A stretch of 64,000 bases of DNA, taken from Planotetraspora kaengkrachanensis. Lineage in GTDB: Bacteria; Actinomycetota; Actinomycetes; Streptosporangiales; Streptosporangiaceae. Made by a program: the position numbers and the translations under genes. Of this stretch, positions 54,383-63,287 are shown in pieces. The notes beneath the pieces are model-generated. The model ran no database searches and was not told the origin of the DNA. It saw only the letters and a list, made by a program, of their open reading frames with translations. The stretch covers positions 62,001 to 126,000 of the forward strand of contig NZ_BONV01000036.1 of NCBI RefSeq assembly GCF_016862895.1, written 5' to 3'. Position 1 is the first letter of the stretch. Each line of letters opens with the position of its first letter.

Positions 54383-55093
54383 GTGGCGACACTGGACGAG
54401 CCCGACCAGCCCGCGAGCTCCCCGGAGACTCCCCGAAGCGATCCCGGTGCGGCCCGGCACCCCGAAGGGGCGGCGCCGCGCGGCCAGACGCCGCCGGAGG
54501 GCCCCGGATCACCAGGAGGGCCGTCCTGGGAGGCTCCCGGTGGCGGCGGGCCCTGGCAGAACCCGCCGCCCGGGGGCTACGGCCCTGGACAGACCCCGCC
54601 GCCCGGGGGCTACGGCCCTGGACAGACCCCGCCGCCCGGCGGCCACGGGCCGGGAGAGCCGCCTCAGGGCCCGCCGCCCGGCGGTGGCGGATGGCCCCCC
54701 GGCGGCGGAGGGTGGCCTCCTCCCGGTGGCGGCGGCCCGTGGCAGGCCCAGGGACCCCGCGGCGGGCTGGGGACCGCGGCGCTCGTCCTCGGAATCGTCA
54801 GCCTCGTGCTGCTGCTCGTCTGCGGCATCGGGGCGCTCGTCGCGATCGCCGGGATCATCGTCGGCATCGTCGCGATCGCCAAGCAGTCGAACAAGCGCAG
54901 GGCGATCATCGGGCTCTGCCTGAGCGCGCTCACGCTGCTGCTGGGCCTGATCGCCGGAGCCCTGATCTACAACTGGTACCAGAGCAAGAACCTCGGCGAG
55001 TGCTTCGACCCCTCGCTCTATCCGAGCCAGGAGGCGGCCCAGCGGTGCGTGGAGGAGAAGCTGGGCGGCACCCAGCCGGAGAACGCCGTGTGA
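54383..55093 (+). CDS. DUF4190 membrane protein with Pro/Gly-rich repeats
   Basis: 236 residues. The first 125 residues are Pro/Gly-rich with an 11-residue repeat (PPPGGYGPGQT) encoded by a 33-bp tandem repeat. Two membrane helices follow (about 130-155 and 175-200) with the DUF4190 pattern AALVLGIVSLVLLLVCGIGAL (in part) and KQSNKRRAIIGLCLSAL, then a short outer tail with Cys pair. The function is unknown; the flexible N-terminus is probably cytosolic. GGGAGAAAG precedes the GTG start. Confidence 0.88.
   Translation: MATLDEPDQPASSPETPRSDPGAARHPEGAAPRGQTPPEGPGSPGGPSWEAPGGGGPWQNPPPGGYGPGQTPPPGGYGPGQTPPPGGHGPGEPPQGPPPGGGGWPPGGGGWPPPGGGGPWQAQGPRGGLGTAALVLGIVSLVLLLVCGIGALVAIAGIIVGIVAIAKQSNKRRAIIGLCLSALTLLLGLIAGALIYNWYQSKNLGECFDPSLYPSQEAAQRCVEEKLGGTQPENAV
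54557..54655 (+). repeat. 33-bp tandem repeat, three copies, in the DUF4190 gene
   Basis: Copies at 54557-54589, 54590-54622 and 54623-54655. The first two differ at one position; the third is more diverged. Each encodes one 11-residue Pro/Gly unit. Confidence 0.85.
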
Positions 55094-55103
55094 TCGGACG
55101 GGA

Positions 55104-55541
55104 TCACATCAGGGGGAGATGCTCCGACAGGTCGGCCCGTGATCCACTGGCCGAGACCCGCCCGGCCGCGACGGCGTCGGACCACGAGAGCCCGCCGGTG
55201 GCGAGTTCCAGCCAGGTGGCCGGGTCGGTCTCGATGACGTTCGGCGGGGTTCCGCGCGTGTGCCTGGGCCCCGCCACGCACTGGACCGCCGCGTAGGGCG
55301 GCACCCGGACCTCGACCGTCCGCCCCGGCGCCAGGGCCGCGAGCCGCTCAAGCAGGTGCCGTACGGCGAAGCGGGCGGCCTCCTTGAGCGGCGTGAGTCC
55401 CGCTTCGTAGGCCCCGAGGACCACCCGCACGCACGTGTCGGCGACGGCGTCGTCGGGACCTTCGAAGGGCGTCCGCCCGAGATCGGCGAGCTGGGCGTCG
55501 AGCGCCTGCCTGACCTGGGCGGGGTCCAGTCTGCGTGGCAT
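55104..55541 (-). CDS. Sterol-carrier-family (MDMPI-related) protein
   Basis: 145 residues with the actinobacterial 'sterol carrier family protein' layout: [38 protein letters not shown] (in part), [20 protein letters not shown] and a closing [16 protein letters not shown]. It probably binds a small hydrophobic ligand or thiol. ATG 55541 is chosen; GTG 55559 is also in frame. It converges on the DUF4190 gene with 10 bp between. Confidence 0.85.
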   Translation of the reverse strand: MPRRLDPAQVRQALDAQLADLGRTPFEGPDDAVADTCVRVVLGAYEAGLTPLKEAARFAVRHLLERLAALAPGRTVEVRVPPYAAVQCVAGPRHTRGTPPNVIETDPATWLELATGGLSWSDAVAAGRVSASGSRADLSEHLPLM

Positions 55542-55562
55542 CCGCCCATTGTCGTGCACGGC

Positions 55563-56993
55563 TCAGGCGACCGTTTCCAGGGCGGCGGGCTCGTCGTCGC
55601 TCCCGTTACCCGCCGGCCCCGCCGTACGGCTGCGCCGCAGCGCGAACAGGCTGACCGGTACGCCCACGAGGACGATGGCGGCGGCGATCACCAGGGTGAA
55701 CTGGTAGGCGTCCAGGAACCGCTCCAGCGGGGCTCCGGTCGCGACGTTCTCGCGTGCGCTGAGGATGGCGCCGAGGATCGTGATCCCGAGTAGCCCGAAC
55801 ACCTCGCGTGAGACGTTGAGCACACCGGAGGCGACGCCCGCCCTGGCGGTGGGCATCGTGCTGAGCACCACGTTGGTCAGCGGGACGAGCAGCCCGGCGC
55901 CGGCTCCGTAGAGCAGGAACCAGGGGAGCAGGTCGAGGTAGCCGTCGCCCGCTCCCACGCTGGACAGGCCGCCGATCGCCGCGGCCATCAGCGCGAGGCC
56001 GGCGGCGACGGTGCCGGCGTTGCCGAAGCGGTCGGCCAGCCGGGGGGAGACCGTCGCGATCACCGCCATGAGCAGGGCCATCGGCACGAAGCCCGCGCCG
56101 GCCTGGATCGGGGTGAAGCCCAGCGCGCTCTGGAGGTAGAGCGCGGTGAAGAAGTAGATGCCGAACACGCCGAACGACCACATGCCCATGGAGAGCAGGC
56201 CCCCGCTGAAGATCCGCTCACGGAACAGGGTGAGGTCGATCATCGGCCGGGCCGTACGGGACTCGACGATCAGGAAGGCGACGGCGGCGACTGTGGCCAC
56301 CGCGAAGGAACCCAGGATGGGCGCCGACGTCCACCCGCGCGACGCCCCTTCGATCAGCGCGTAGGTCAGGGCGAACAGGGCGAGCGCGGAGGCGGCGAGC
56401 CCGGGCAGGTCGAGCCCGGTGCGCGCCGTCGCGCCGCGCGGCACCCGGATGGACCGGAGCCCGATGGCCGCCGTGGCGAGGCCGATGGGGGCGTTGATGA
56501 GGAAGATCCACCCCCAGTGGGCGTTCTCGCTCAGGAACCCCCCGGTGAGCGGGCCCACGGCGAGCGCGAGCGCGCCCACGGCGCTCCAGATGCCGACGGC
56601 CATGCCGCGCTCACGCGGATCGGGGAAGATCGCCGGCAGGAGGGCCAGAGAGGTCGGGGCGAGCAGTGCGGCCCCCACACCCTGTACGGCTCTCGCCGCG
56701 ATCAGCGCCTCCTGCCCGCCGGCGAGCCCGGCCGCCACGGAGGCCAGCGTGAAGACCGCGAGCCCGGTGAAGAACATCGTGCGAAGACCCACCACGTCGG
56801 CCAGCCGTCCGCCCACGAGCAGCAGGCCCGCGAACACCAGGATGTAGGCGCTCACGATCCATTCCAGCCCAGACATCGTCAGCCCGAGGTCGCGCTGGAT
56901 GGTCGGCAACGCCACGTTGACCACGTTGTTGTCCAGATACGTCATGAACGTCGCGAGCGCCACCGCGACCAGCGCCCACCATCGTCCCGTCAT
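55563..56993 (-). CDS. MFS drug transporter, DHA2 (EmrB/QacA) family
   Basis: 476 residues, 14 predicted membrane helices. Signature segments: LATFMTYLDNNVVNVALPTI in helix 1 (motif D1), GGRLADVVGLRTMF (motif A) and VQGVGAALLAPTSLALL (in part, motif C-like). A proton-driven exporter of lipophilic compounds. The ATG at 56993 has AGAGGGG upstream. It is divergent from the TetR gene, and three palindromes lie between the two starts, so TetR repression is very likely. Confidence 0.92.
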   Translation of the reverse strand: MTGRWWALVAVALATFMTYLDNNVVNVALPTIQRDLGLTMSGLEWIVSAYILVFAGLLLVGGRLADVVGLRTMFFTGLAVFTLASVAAGLAGGQEALIAARAVQGVGAALLAPTSLALLPAIFPDPRERGMAVGIWSAVGALALAVGPLTGGFLSENAHWGWIFLINAPIGLATAAIGLRSIRVPRGATARTGLDLPGLAASALALFALTYALIEGASRGWTSAPILGSFAVATVAAVAFLIVESRTARPMIDLTLFRERIFSGGLLSMGMWSFGVFGIYFFTALYLQSALGFTPIQAGAGFVPMALLMAVIATVSPRLADRFGNAGTVAAGLALMAAAIGGLSSVGAGDGYLDLLPWFLLYGAGAGLLVPLTNVVLSTMPTARAGVASGVLNVSREVFGLLGITILGAILSARENVATGAPLERFLDAYQFTLVIAAAIVLVGVPVSLFALRRSRTAGPAGNGSDDEPAALETVA

Positions 56994-57006
56994 CGGAATC
57001 CCCTCT

Positions 57007-57066
57007 TGTACGTAGTACTTGTACGGCGTACATGTACGGTGCATAGGAGACCTTGTACGGCGTATA
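57007..57066. promoter_or_regulatory. Three-copy TetR operator cluster
   Basis: TGTACGTAGTAC (57007-57018), TGTACGGCGTACA (57020-57032) and TGTACGGCGTATA (57054-57066). The middle copy is a palindrome around one central base. A further ATGTACGG half-site lies at 57032-57039. The cluster covers the divergent promoters of the MFS and TetR genes. Confidence 0.75.
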
Positions 57067-57105
57067 GTTGTCAAGCGCCGCGAGGGAAGAAGGACGGAAC
57101 GGCCG

Positions 57106-57798
57106 ATGGCACCGGAGAAGCTGACCCGACAGACCGTGATCGACAAGGCGATCGAGCTTGCCGACCTCGAGGGCCTGGAGGCCGTCACGATCAGGCGTCT
57201 CGCGCAGGAGCTGGGCGTCTCCCCGATGGCGCCCTACTGGCATTTCAAGAACAAGGAGCTACTGCTCCACGCGGTGGCCGACCACGTGCTCGCGGAGCTG
57301 ACGCCCGAATCCGATCCCGCGTCGCCGTGGAACGTCCGGCTGAGGGCGATGGTCGAGGCGCTGGTCCGCGTCCTGCGGCGGCATCCGTCGATGGTCGGGG
57401 TGTTCCCGTTGATCCACAAGGAACAGGTGAGCAGCTTCACCCGCGCCACCGAGACCGCCCTGTCCCTCCTCGGCCAGGCGGGCTTCACTCTCGAGGAGGG
57501 CTTCCTGATCTCGTCCCACCTTCTCCACGGCGTCCTGGCGCTGGTGGGCGACGAGCCGGGCGGCCCGCGGACCCTGACCGCGGGCGAGGCCGTGGAGTGG
57601 CGCAGGCAGAAGCGGCTGGCGCTGGAGTCCCTGCCTCAGGACCGGTTCCCCTGCATGGTGGCGTTCGGCAGGACCTTCGAGGCCGAGCCGGACATCGAGC
57701 ACTACTACGCGTTCGGGGTCGATCTCCTGCTCTCGGGCATCGAGGCGACGGCCGCGCACAGGACGCCGAGCACGGCCACCCCGAGCAGCACCAGGTAG
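57106..57798 (+). CDS. TetR-family repressor (TetR_C class)
   Basis: 230 residues. Helix-turn-helix: TRQTVIDKAIELADLEGLEA, then IRRLAQELGVSPMAPYWHF. The ligand domain is of the tetracycline-repressor class (LRAMVEALVRVLRRHPSMVGVF, in part). The ATG at 57106 is used; the frame is open to 57019. It is divergent from the first MFS gene and its last 94 bases overlap the 3' end of a second MFS gene on the other strand. Confidence 0.92.
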   Translation: MAPEKLTRQTVIDKAIELADLEGLEAVTIRRLAQELGVSPMAPYWHFKNKELLLHAVADHVLAELTPESDPASPWNVRLRAMVEALVRVLRRHPSMVGVFPLIHKEQVSSFTRATETALSLLGQAGFTLEEGFLISSHLLHGVLALVGDEPGGPRTLTAGEAVEWRRQKRLALESLPQDRFPCMVAFGRTFEAEPDIEHYYAFGVDLLLSGIEATAAHRTPSTATPSSTR

Positions 57799-59156
57799 GT
57801 CCGCTGGAACCCGGCCATGAGCTGCTGGAGGGCCACGGGGGAGACCCGGGAGAGGGTCCCCGCGTACACCTGCCGCCGCAACTCCGGAGGGACCGAGGCG
57901 GTCAGCACGCTGAGCGTCGTGGCCACGCTGAGCACGACGCCCACGTTCATGATCATGAGTCGGAAGCCGTTCACGACTCCGAGGCTTCCGGGAGGCAGGG
58001 CGCCCATCACCTGGGTGGTGTTGCCCGTCAGGAACGTGCCGCTGCCGCACCCGGCGACGAACAGGCCGATCCCGATCACCCAGTACGGCGAGTCCGCGCC
58101 GGCGGACAGGGCCAGGACGAGGAGGCCGGCGGCGGAGGCCGCGGCTCCGCCGATCGCGAGGACGGCGGGGTTCGTTCTGCGGCCGAGCGCGCCGGCGACG
58201 GGCGAGGCCAGGGTCATCCCGATCGGGACGGGCAGCACGGCGAGCCCTGCGGTCAGGGCGTCCACGCCGCGCGCGGCCTGGAAGTACAGACCGGCCAGCA
58301 GGATCAGCGACGCCCGCGCCAGGGCGTTGCAGAGCGAGGCGAGGTTCGCGAAGGCGAGCATCCGCCCGCCCAGCAGCGTCAGGTCGAGCACGGGGTTGGG
58401 GGCGCGCCGCTCGACGAGCACCAGCAGGGGAACGAGCGCCGCCGCGAGCAGGCCGGGCAGCAGTGCGCCCTGGCTGATCGAGATCAGCGCCGCCGAGAGC
58501 GCGGTGAACACGATCAGGTTCCCGAGCACGTCGACCGGCTCCCTGCGGCCCCGGGCGACCTTCCTGAGCGTGATCACGCCCCAGGCGAGCGCGGCCAGCC
58601 CGGGCGGCACGTTCACCCAGAAGATCCAGCGCCAGCCCAGCGTGTCGGCGATCAGGCCGCCCAGGGTCGGACCCATGAGCTGGGCCACCGACAACGTCCC
58701 GATGTAGACGCCCATCCCCTGGCTCAGCCGGTCGGGCGGGAAGGCGTCGGTGACGATGACCGTGCCGTTGGCGAGGATCATCGCCGCGCCCAGCCCCTGG
58801 ACGGCGCGCATGGCGATGAGCAACGCCACGTCTGGGGCGAACCCGGCGAGCAGGGACGCACCCGTGTAGAGGGCGAACCCGAGGAGGTAGACCTCCCGCC
58901 TGCCCAGCAGGTCGGCCATCCTGCCGAAAAGCACCAGGGTCGACGTGCTGGCCAGCAGATTCGCCAGCAGGATCCAGCTCGACGCGACCGGCCCGGCGTC
59001 GAAGTTCCTGACGACCTCGGGAAGGGCGACGTTGAGGGTGCTGGAACTCACGCCGATGAGCACGAGGCCGAGGCCGGTGACCGAGCAGACCCGCCAGGCG
59101 TAACGCAGGGCGTGGGCGTACTCGGGAGAGCCCGGCTGCGGGGGGACGACGGCCAT
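57705..59156 (-). CDS. MFS drug transporter, DHA2 (EmrB/QacA) family
   Basis: 483 residues with 14 membrane helices. Segments: GVSSSTLNVALPEVVRNF (helix 1), FGRMADLLGRREVYLLGF (motif A) and VQGLGAAMILANGTVIV. Related to but clearly different from the transporter at 55563. The ATG at 59156 is preferred; GTG 59183 is also in frame. The 3' end overlaps the TetR gene by 94 bp tail-to-tail, so transcription of one could interfere with the other. Confidence 0.9.
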   Translation of the reverse strand: MAVVPPQPGSPEYAHALRYAWRVCSVTGLGLVLIGVSSSTLNVALPEVVRNFDAGPVASSWILLANLLASTSTLVLFGRMADLLGRREVYLLGFALYTGASLLAGFAPDVALLIAMRAVQGLGAAMILANGTVIVTDAFPPDRLSQGMGVYIGTLSVAQLMGPTLGGLIADTLGWRWIFWVNVPPGLAALAWGVITLRKVARGRREPVDVLGNLIVFTALSAALISISQGALLPGLLAAALVPLLVLVERRAPNPVLDLTLLGGRMLAFANLASLCNALARASLILLAGLYFQAARGVDALTAGLAVLPVPIGMTLASPVAGALGRRTNPAVLAIGGAAASAAGLLVLALSAGADSPYWVIGIGLFVAGCGSGTFLTGNTTQVMGALPPGSLGVVNGFRLMIMNVGVVLSVATTLSVLTASVPPELRRQVYAGTLSRVSPVALQQLMAGFQRTYLVLLGVAVLGVLCAAVASMPESRRSTPNA

Positions 59157-59225
59157 GTCGTCGATTCTGCCCTTGCTGATCACCGGGGGCCCCGTCGAGC
59201 CCGCCGTCCATCATGCGGCGGCGGT

Positions 59226-59891
59226 CTAACGGGCGTGCCTGCGAAGCTCCTCCAGGTCGTGGACGACCACCCGGAGGCGGCCGGTCTCGATCAGTCCCCG
59301 GTCCCTGAGCGTGCGAAGGGCCTTGCTGACCGCCTCCCGGGAGGCGCCTGTCCAGGCGGCCAGTTCGTCCTGCGAGAGCGGCAGGGCCACCCGGACGCCT
59401 CCGCCCTCCGGCTCGCCGTACCGTTCGGCGAGCTCGACGAGCCGCGTCGCCACCCGCACGGTCGTGTCGTACGCGCCGTACTCGACCCGCTTGCGGTCGG
59501 CGTCACGCAGCCGGCCGACGATGAGCCGCATGAGCAGCACGGCCACGCGCCCGTGCCGGCGCAGGAAGTCGGGGAAGTCGCGGAGCACGATCCCCTCGAC
59601 GGGCTCCAGGGCCGTCACCGTCCCCGACCGCGGATGACCGTCGAGCGCCGACATGTCGCCCAGGAGCGCCCCCGGGCCGCGCAGGGCCAGGACGACCTCG
59701 GTGCCGCCCTCGGTGTGCGACGACACCTTGACCCGGCCGGAGGTGAGCACGAGCACCCAGTCGGCCGTCTCGCCCTCGTTCATCACGGTTGCCCCGCGCT
59801 CCCAGCGGCGGGGCCGTCCTGCCGTGCGCAGGTCGTCGATCTCCTCGGCGGTCAGCAGGTCGAGGAACTCTCCCGGCTCCGGACTGATCAC
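59226..59891 (-). CDS. Crp/Fnr-family transcription factor
   Basis: 221 residues. Cyclic-nucleotide-binding roll (VMNEGETADWVLVLTSGRVKV, in part; GPGALLGDMSALDGHPRSGTV, in part) and a Crp-type helix-turn-helix (LSQDELAAWTGASREAVSKAL). The Arg-Ser-Gly-Thr in the phosphate-binding loop corresponds to the RxS/T of cAMP-binding Crp proteins. Its GTG start overlaps the stop of the cyclase gene (GTGA), so the two are made together; it is probably the reader of the cyclic nucleotide made by that cyclase. Confidence 0.92.
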   Translation of the reverse strand: MISPEPGEFLDLLTAEEIDDLRTAGRPRRWERGATVMNEGETADWVLVLTSGRVKVSSHTEGGTEVVLALRGPGALLGDMSALDGHPRSGTVTALEPVEGIVLRDFPDFLRRHGRVAVLLMRLIVGRLRDADRKRVEYGAYDTTVRVATRLVELAERYGEPEGGGVRVALPLSQDELAAWTGASREAVSKALRTLRDRGLIETGRLRVVVHDLEELRRHAR

Positions 59892-62032
59892 CCGTTGCTC
59901 CCCTCGAGTGCGACGAGACGGTAGGCGCGGACGGTCCTGGCCTTCCCCTTCAGCGACAGGTCGCCGAGCGGAACGACGCGGGCCGGTCCGATCAGGTCGC
60001 GGGTGGCCTGACCGATCACCACGGTTCCCGGCTCGGCCAGCGCCTGGAGCCTGGCCGCGACGTTGACCGCGTCGCCCATCGCGTTGAACCCGCGGAACTC
60101 CGGGCTGCCGATGTTGCCGACCAGGGCCGTGCCCGTGTTCACCCCGACGCGGAACGTCGGCCACTCCACCGCCGGGATGCGCCCGGCCGCCTGCTCGGAC
60201 ACCACCCGCCGTGACACCGCGGCGGCCGCTTCCTGCATCTCCAGGGCGGCTCGTACGGCCTTCGCCGCGTGGTCCTCCTGACGTGCGGGCGCGTTGAACA
60301 GGGCGAGCAGCGCGTCGCCGACGAACTGCACGATCGTGCCGCCGTTGCCGAGAACGCACGGCACCGCGGCCGAGTGGTAGCGGTTGAGCATCTCGACGAT
60401 CTCGCCGGGGGAGACGCGCTCGGAGAACGACGTGAACCCGCGCAGGTCGGCGAACAGAGCCGTCACCTCGACGAGGCTGCCGCCGAGCGCGGCCTGGCCG
60501 GGATCGGCGAGGAGCGACTCCGCGACGTCGGGCGACATGTACTGCCGGAACAGGGTGTTCGACTCGCGGTAGAGCCGCGCGTTCTCCAGGGAGATGGACA
60601 CCTGGCCGGCCAGGGCGGCCGCCAGTGCCTCGTCCTGGGCCGTCGTCCCCGCGGGGACGGACAGGGCTCCGGCGAGCCTGCCCTTGACGGTCACCGGATG
60701 GACGGCCCGCCCGTCGTGGAGGACCATCCGCCCCTCCGCGAGGGCCGGGGCTACGTGTGAGGGCTCGGGAGGGCCGTCCCCGTAGGGGATGAGGCGGCCG
60801 TCCCGCATGAGACTCAGCCGGACGTCGCCGTAGGCCCGCCGCACCCGGTCCAGGACATGGGTGAGCAGTTCGGACTCCGGACGCCCGACCCGGGTCTGGC
60901 GTCCCACGTCGGCCAGCGCGCCGAGCCGTTCCGACAGGTCGCGCTCCGCGGCCAGGGCGGCCCCGGCCCGGTCGAGCACGGCCGCCTGTCCCTCGGTCAG
61001 CCGGAACCGTCCCGCGAGCCGGGTGGCGACGGGTACGCCCGACTCGGTTCTGCGGCGCAGGTGCCCGACGAGCTCCTCCAGGGCCTCCTCGTACTGCGCC
61101 TGCACGCGGCGGGCGGTAGCCGACAGCGCCACCGCGTCGAACAGGCCGCCTGCCGCGCCCTCGCGGCGGAACTGGAGGTAGGCGCTGTAGGCGACGAAGA
61201 GGAAGGCGAAGGTGAGCAGCAGGTGCCACATCCACCACGACAGGTGCCACAGGCGGTGGGACATGCCTGCGACCATCGCCTCGGCCAGCAGGGCGTACGC
61301 CGTGATGAGGCTGATCAGGACCGCCGCGGGCCGGCGGCGGTGCAACCGGAACATCATGACCGCCGCCGCCGCGTAGAGCCCGACGCCGACGAGGGAGAAG
61401 GGCCCCAGCCCCGCCCCGTGCGGCGGCAGCGGCCCGCTCAGCGGCGTGAGACCGGGTGCCAGGCACGCGACGCCGAAGGCCGTCAGCACGGCCGCCAGGC
61501 CCGCCCACAGGGCGCCGCGGGCACGCAGGACCGCTCTCGCTGCGCCCGCTCCCAGGGGCAGGGCGGAAGCGAAGGCGAAGGCGGACGCGATCGTGAGGCC
61601 GACGGGCTGGGCCAGTTCGAAGCCGAGCGTGAGGTCGACGAAGATCCCCGGTGTGGTCAGCCCGTGAAGGAGGAAGAAGCCCGCGCTGCTGAGGAAGACC
61701 AGGGAGACGAGCAGCAACCGCGCGTCCCCGCGCCGCGCCGACGCGCGGGCGACCAGGCCGCCGAGGACCACGTTGACACCCGCCACGACCAGGATGAGCG
61801 CGAAATGGCTGGGGTTGTCGTGCCATTCGACGTCGAGCGCGGGCTGGGCCAGAAGCAGCCACAGGCCCAGCAGCGGGAGGACCAGGTGGAGCACCCAGAC
61901 CACGGCCCTGATCGGCTGCGTCGCAGACGGGAGGTAGGACTCGCGCGCCGCGGGGGGCGTGTCATCGGGCCGCAAGGGTGTCCTCCACGGTCGCTCACCT
62001 GCCGCCTGATTATCCCCATGCGCCGACGTCAT
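59888..62032 (-). CDS. Membrane class III adenylate/guanylate cyclase with GAF domain
   Basis: 714 residues. About seven membrane helices in residues 40-290, a coiled linker, a GAF-like domain near 370-490, and a C-terminal class III cyclase domain. Metal Asp residues are in TALFADLRGFTSFSER and VGDALLALF; AMGDAVNVAARL carries the transition-state Asn/Arg. The position that holds the purine-selecting Lys in most cyclases (GTIxKF) is Gln here (GTIVQF), so substrate and activity need testing. The ATG overlaps the upstream pucR stop and its own stop overlaps the Crp gene start. Confidence 0.92.
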   Translation of the reverse strand: MTSAHGDNQAAGERPWRTPLRPDDTPPAARESYLPSATQPIRAVVWVLHLVLPLLGLWLLLAQPALDVEWHDNPSHFALILVVAGVNVVLGGLVARASARRGDARLLLVSLVFLSSAGFFLLHGLTTPGIFVDLTLGFELAQPVGLTIASAFAFASALPLGAGAARAVLRARGALWAGLAAVLTAFGVACLAPGLTPLSGPLPPHGAGLGPFSLVGVGLYAAAAVMMFRLHRRRPAAVLISLITAYALLAEAMVAGMSHRLWHLSWWMWHLLLTFAFLFVAYSAYLQFRREGAAGGLFDAVALSATARRVQAQYEEALEELVGHLRRRTESGVPVATRLAGRFRLTEGQAAVLDRAGAALAAERDLSERLGALADVGRQTRVGRPESELLTHVLDRVRRAYGDVRLSLMRDGRLIPYGDGPPEPSHVAPALAEGRMVLHDGRAVHPVTVKGRLAGALSVPAGTTAQDEALAAALAGQVSISLENARLYRESNTLFRQYMSPDVAESLLADPGQAALGGSLVEVTALFADLRGFTSFSERVSPGEIVEMLNRYHSAAVPCVLGNGGTIVQFVGDALLALFNAPARQEDHAAKAVRAALEMQEAAAAVSRRVVSEQAAGRIPAVEWPTFRVGVNTGTALVGNIGSPEFRGFNAMGDAVNVAARLQALAEPGTVVIGQATRDLIGPARVVPLGDLSLKGKARTVRAYRLVALEGSNG

Positions 62033-63183
62033 GGGAACGTCTGCGCCCGCGGGCGGTAGCGCCCGGAGAGTCTGGCCAGCTTCAGGCTGAGGTGCAGGCT
62101 CAGCCGCTCTCCGCCGTCCGTCAGGTCGGTCTCCGCCAGCGCCTCGACGCGCTGCAGCCGGTAGTAGAGCGAGGTGCGGTGCAGCCGCAGCCGGCGTGAG
62201 GCCTCCAGCGCGCTGCCCGCGAGGTCGAGGTAGATCTCCAGCGTTTCCAGCAGGGGCAGGTGCTGGTCGTCGCCGAGCAGCCGCTCCAGTCCGGGGTGCA
62301 GGTCGTCGGGGGGAACGCGGGTGAGCATCCGGTAGACGCCGAGTCTGGCCCATTCCACCGACCGCCCGAGTTCGGGCACCTTGGCCGCGACCTCCGCCGC
62401 GTGCAGGGCCTCCGTGTACGACTCGGCCGCCCCGGTGAGGGACGGGCGCGACCGGCCGATGCCGACCAGGACCGGCGTGTCCATGGCGGCGTGCATCTCC
62501 TCGGAGAACGTCGCCGTGCCCGCGATCAGCAGCACGGCGTGGTCGTAGCGCACGAGATGCAGGGGCTGGTGACCGGCCAGCCGGCGCCGCAGTGCGAGCA
62601 GTCCGCGTTCGAGCGTCAGCCGCAGCGCCTCGTCGGTCTCCGCCGCCGTGGGTTTGGCGACCGCCACCGTGACGGGCGCGGTCTGGGGGAAGGCTCCGGC
62701 CTCGATCAGCGCCCGGGCGGCGCCGTCCTCGCCGAGCAGGACCCCGGTGATGGCCTCGAGTTCTCGATGCGAGGTCAGCGCGGACGCCAGGCTCTCGTGG
62801 AAGAGCGCGAGCGCCAGCGCGGGTGCGGCCGCGGCCGCGACGTCGACCTCGGCCTCCGTCATGGCGGGGGCCACGTCGATGAACCAGAGGAATCCGAGCA
62901 GCCTGCCGTCGTGCCGCACGGGGACGCACACCCGGGGGAGCAACCCCAGGTCGGCGGCGCCCGGGGTGCGCAGCGGCCCCGCCGTGTCGTGGATCCCGGC
63001 GGAGTGGAGGAAGGCGCGGACCTCGGGCGTGGTGTGGCGGCGCAGAATGGAGTCCCGGCGGATGTCGTCGAGCTGCCCGTCCTGCTCGGAGTAGGCGACC
63101 ACGCGCTGCCTGCCGTCCTCGAGTAACAGCGGCCTGCGCAGGCGCGCGGCGAGATTGTCGACGATGCGCTGAAGATCCGCCAC
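62029..63183 (-). CDS. PucR/CdaR-family transcriptional regulator
   Basis: 384 residues. An N-terminal GAF-like part (LLEDGRQRVVAYSEQDG; VCVPVRHDGRLLGFLWFID), a CdaR GGDEF-like middle region (DTPVLVGIGRSRPSLTGAAE) and the C-terminal PucR helix-turn-helix (LEIYLDLAGSALEASRRLRL, then HRTSLYYRLQRVEAL). The GTG start has AGGAGG upstream. It is the first gene of the three-gene operon with cyclase and Crp, overlapping the next start (ATGA). Confidence 0.92.
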   Translation of the reverse strand: MADLQRIVDNLAARLRRPLLLEDGRQRVVAYSEQDGQLDDIRRDSILRRHTTPEVRAFLHSAGIHDTAGPLRTPGAADLGLLPRVCVPVRHDGRLLGFLWFIDVAPAMTEAEVDVAAAAAPALALALFHESLASALTSHRELEAITGVLLGEDGAARALIEAGAFPQTAPVTVAVAKPTAAETDEALRLTLERGLLALRRRLAGHQPLHLVRYDHAVLLIAGTATFSEEMHAAMDTPVLVGIGRSRPSLTGAAESYTEALHAAEVAAKVPELGRSVEWARLGVYRMLTRVPPDDLHPGLERLLGDDQHLPLLETLEIYLDLAGSALEASRRLRLHRTSLYYRLQRVEALAETDLTDGGERLSLHLSLKLARLSGRYRPRAQTFP

Positions 63184-63206
63184 CGGCCTCCTATCTGGAC
63201 TTTTCT

Positions 63207-63225
63207 ACGGTTGTCGGAAAACCGT
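63207..63225. promoter_or_regulatory. Inverted repeat between pucR and the M6 protease gene
   Basis: ACGGTT-N7-AACCGT in the divergent promoter region. It may be an operator for PucR or for the protease gene. Confidence 0.35.
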
Positions 63226-63274
63226 CATTCGATCTTCTCTACAACTGAACGATGATTTCGGTCAAGGCCGTATA

Positions 63275-63280
63275 TACCGT
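63275..63280 (+). promoter_or_regulatory. Predicted -10 box (TACCGT) of leaderless protease gene
   Basis: TACCGT ends 7 nt before the GTG at 63288, the same hexamer and spacing as at 31748. Confidence 0.5.
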
Positions 63281-63287
63281 CCGAATC

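Noticed and set aside
56517-59924. 1135-codon plus-strand frame across MFS and TetR genes
   Set aside because: Composition typical of GC-rich antisense frames; crosses three well-supported genes.
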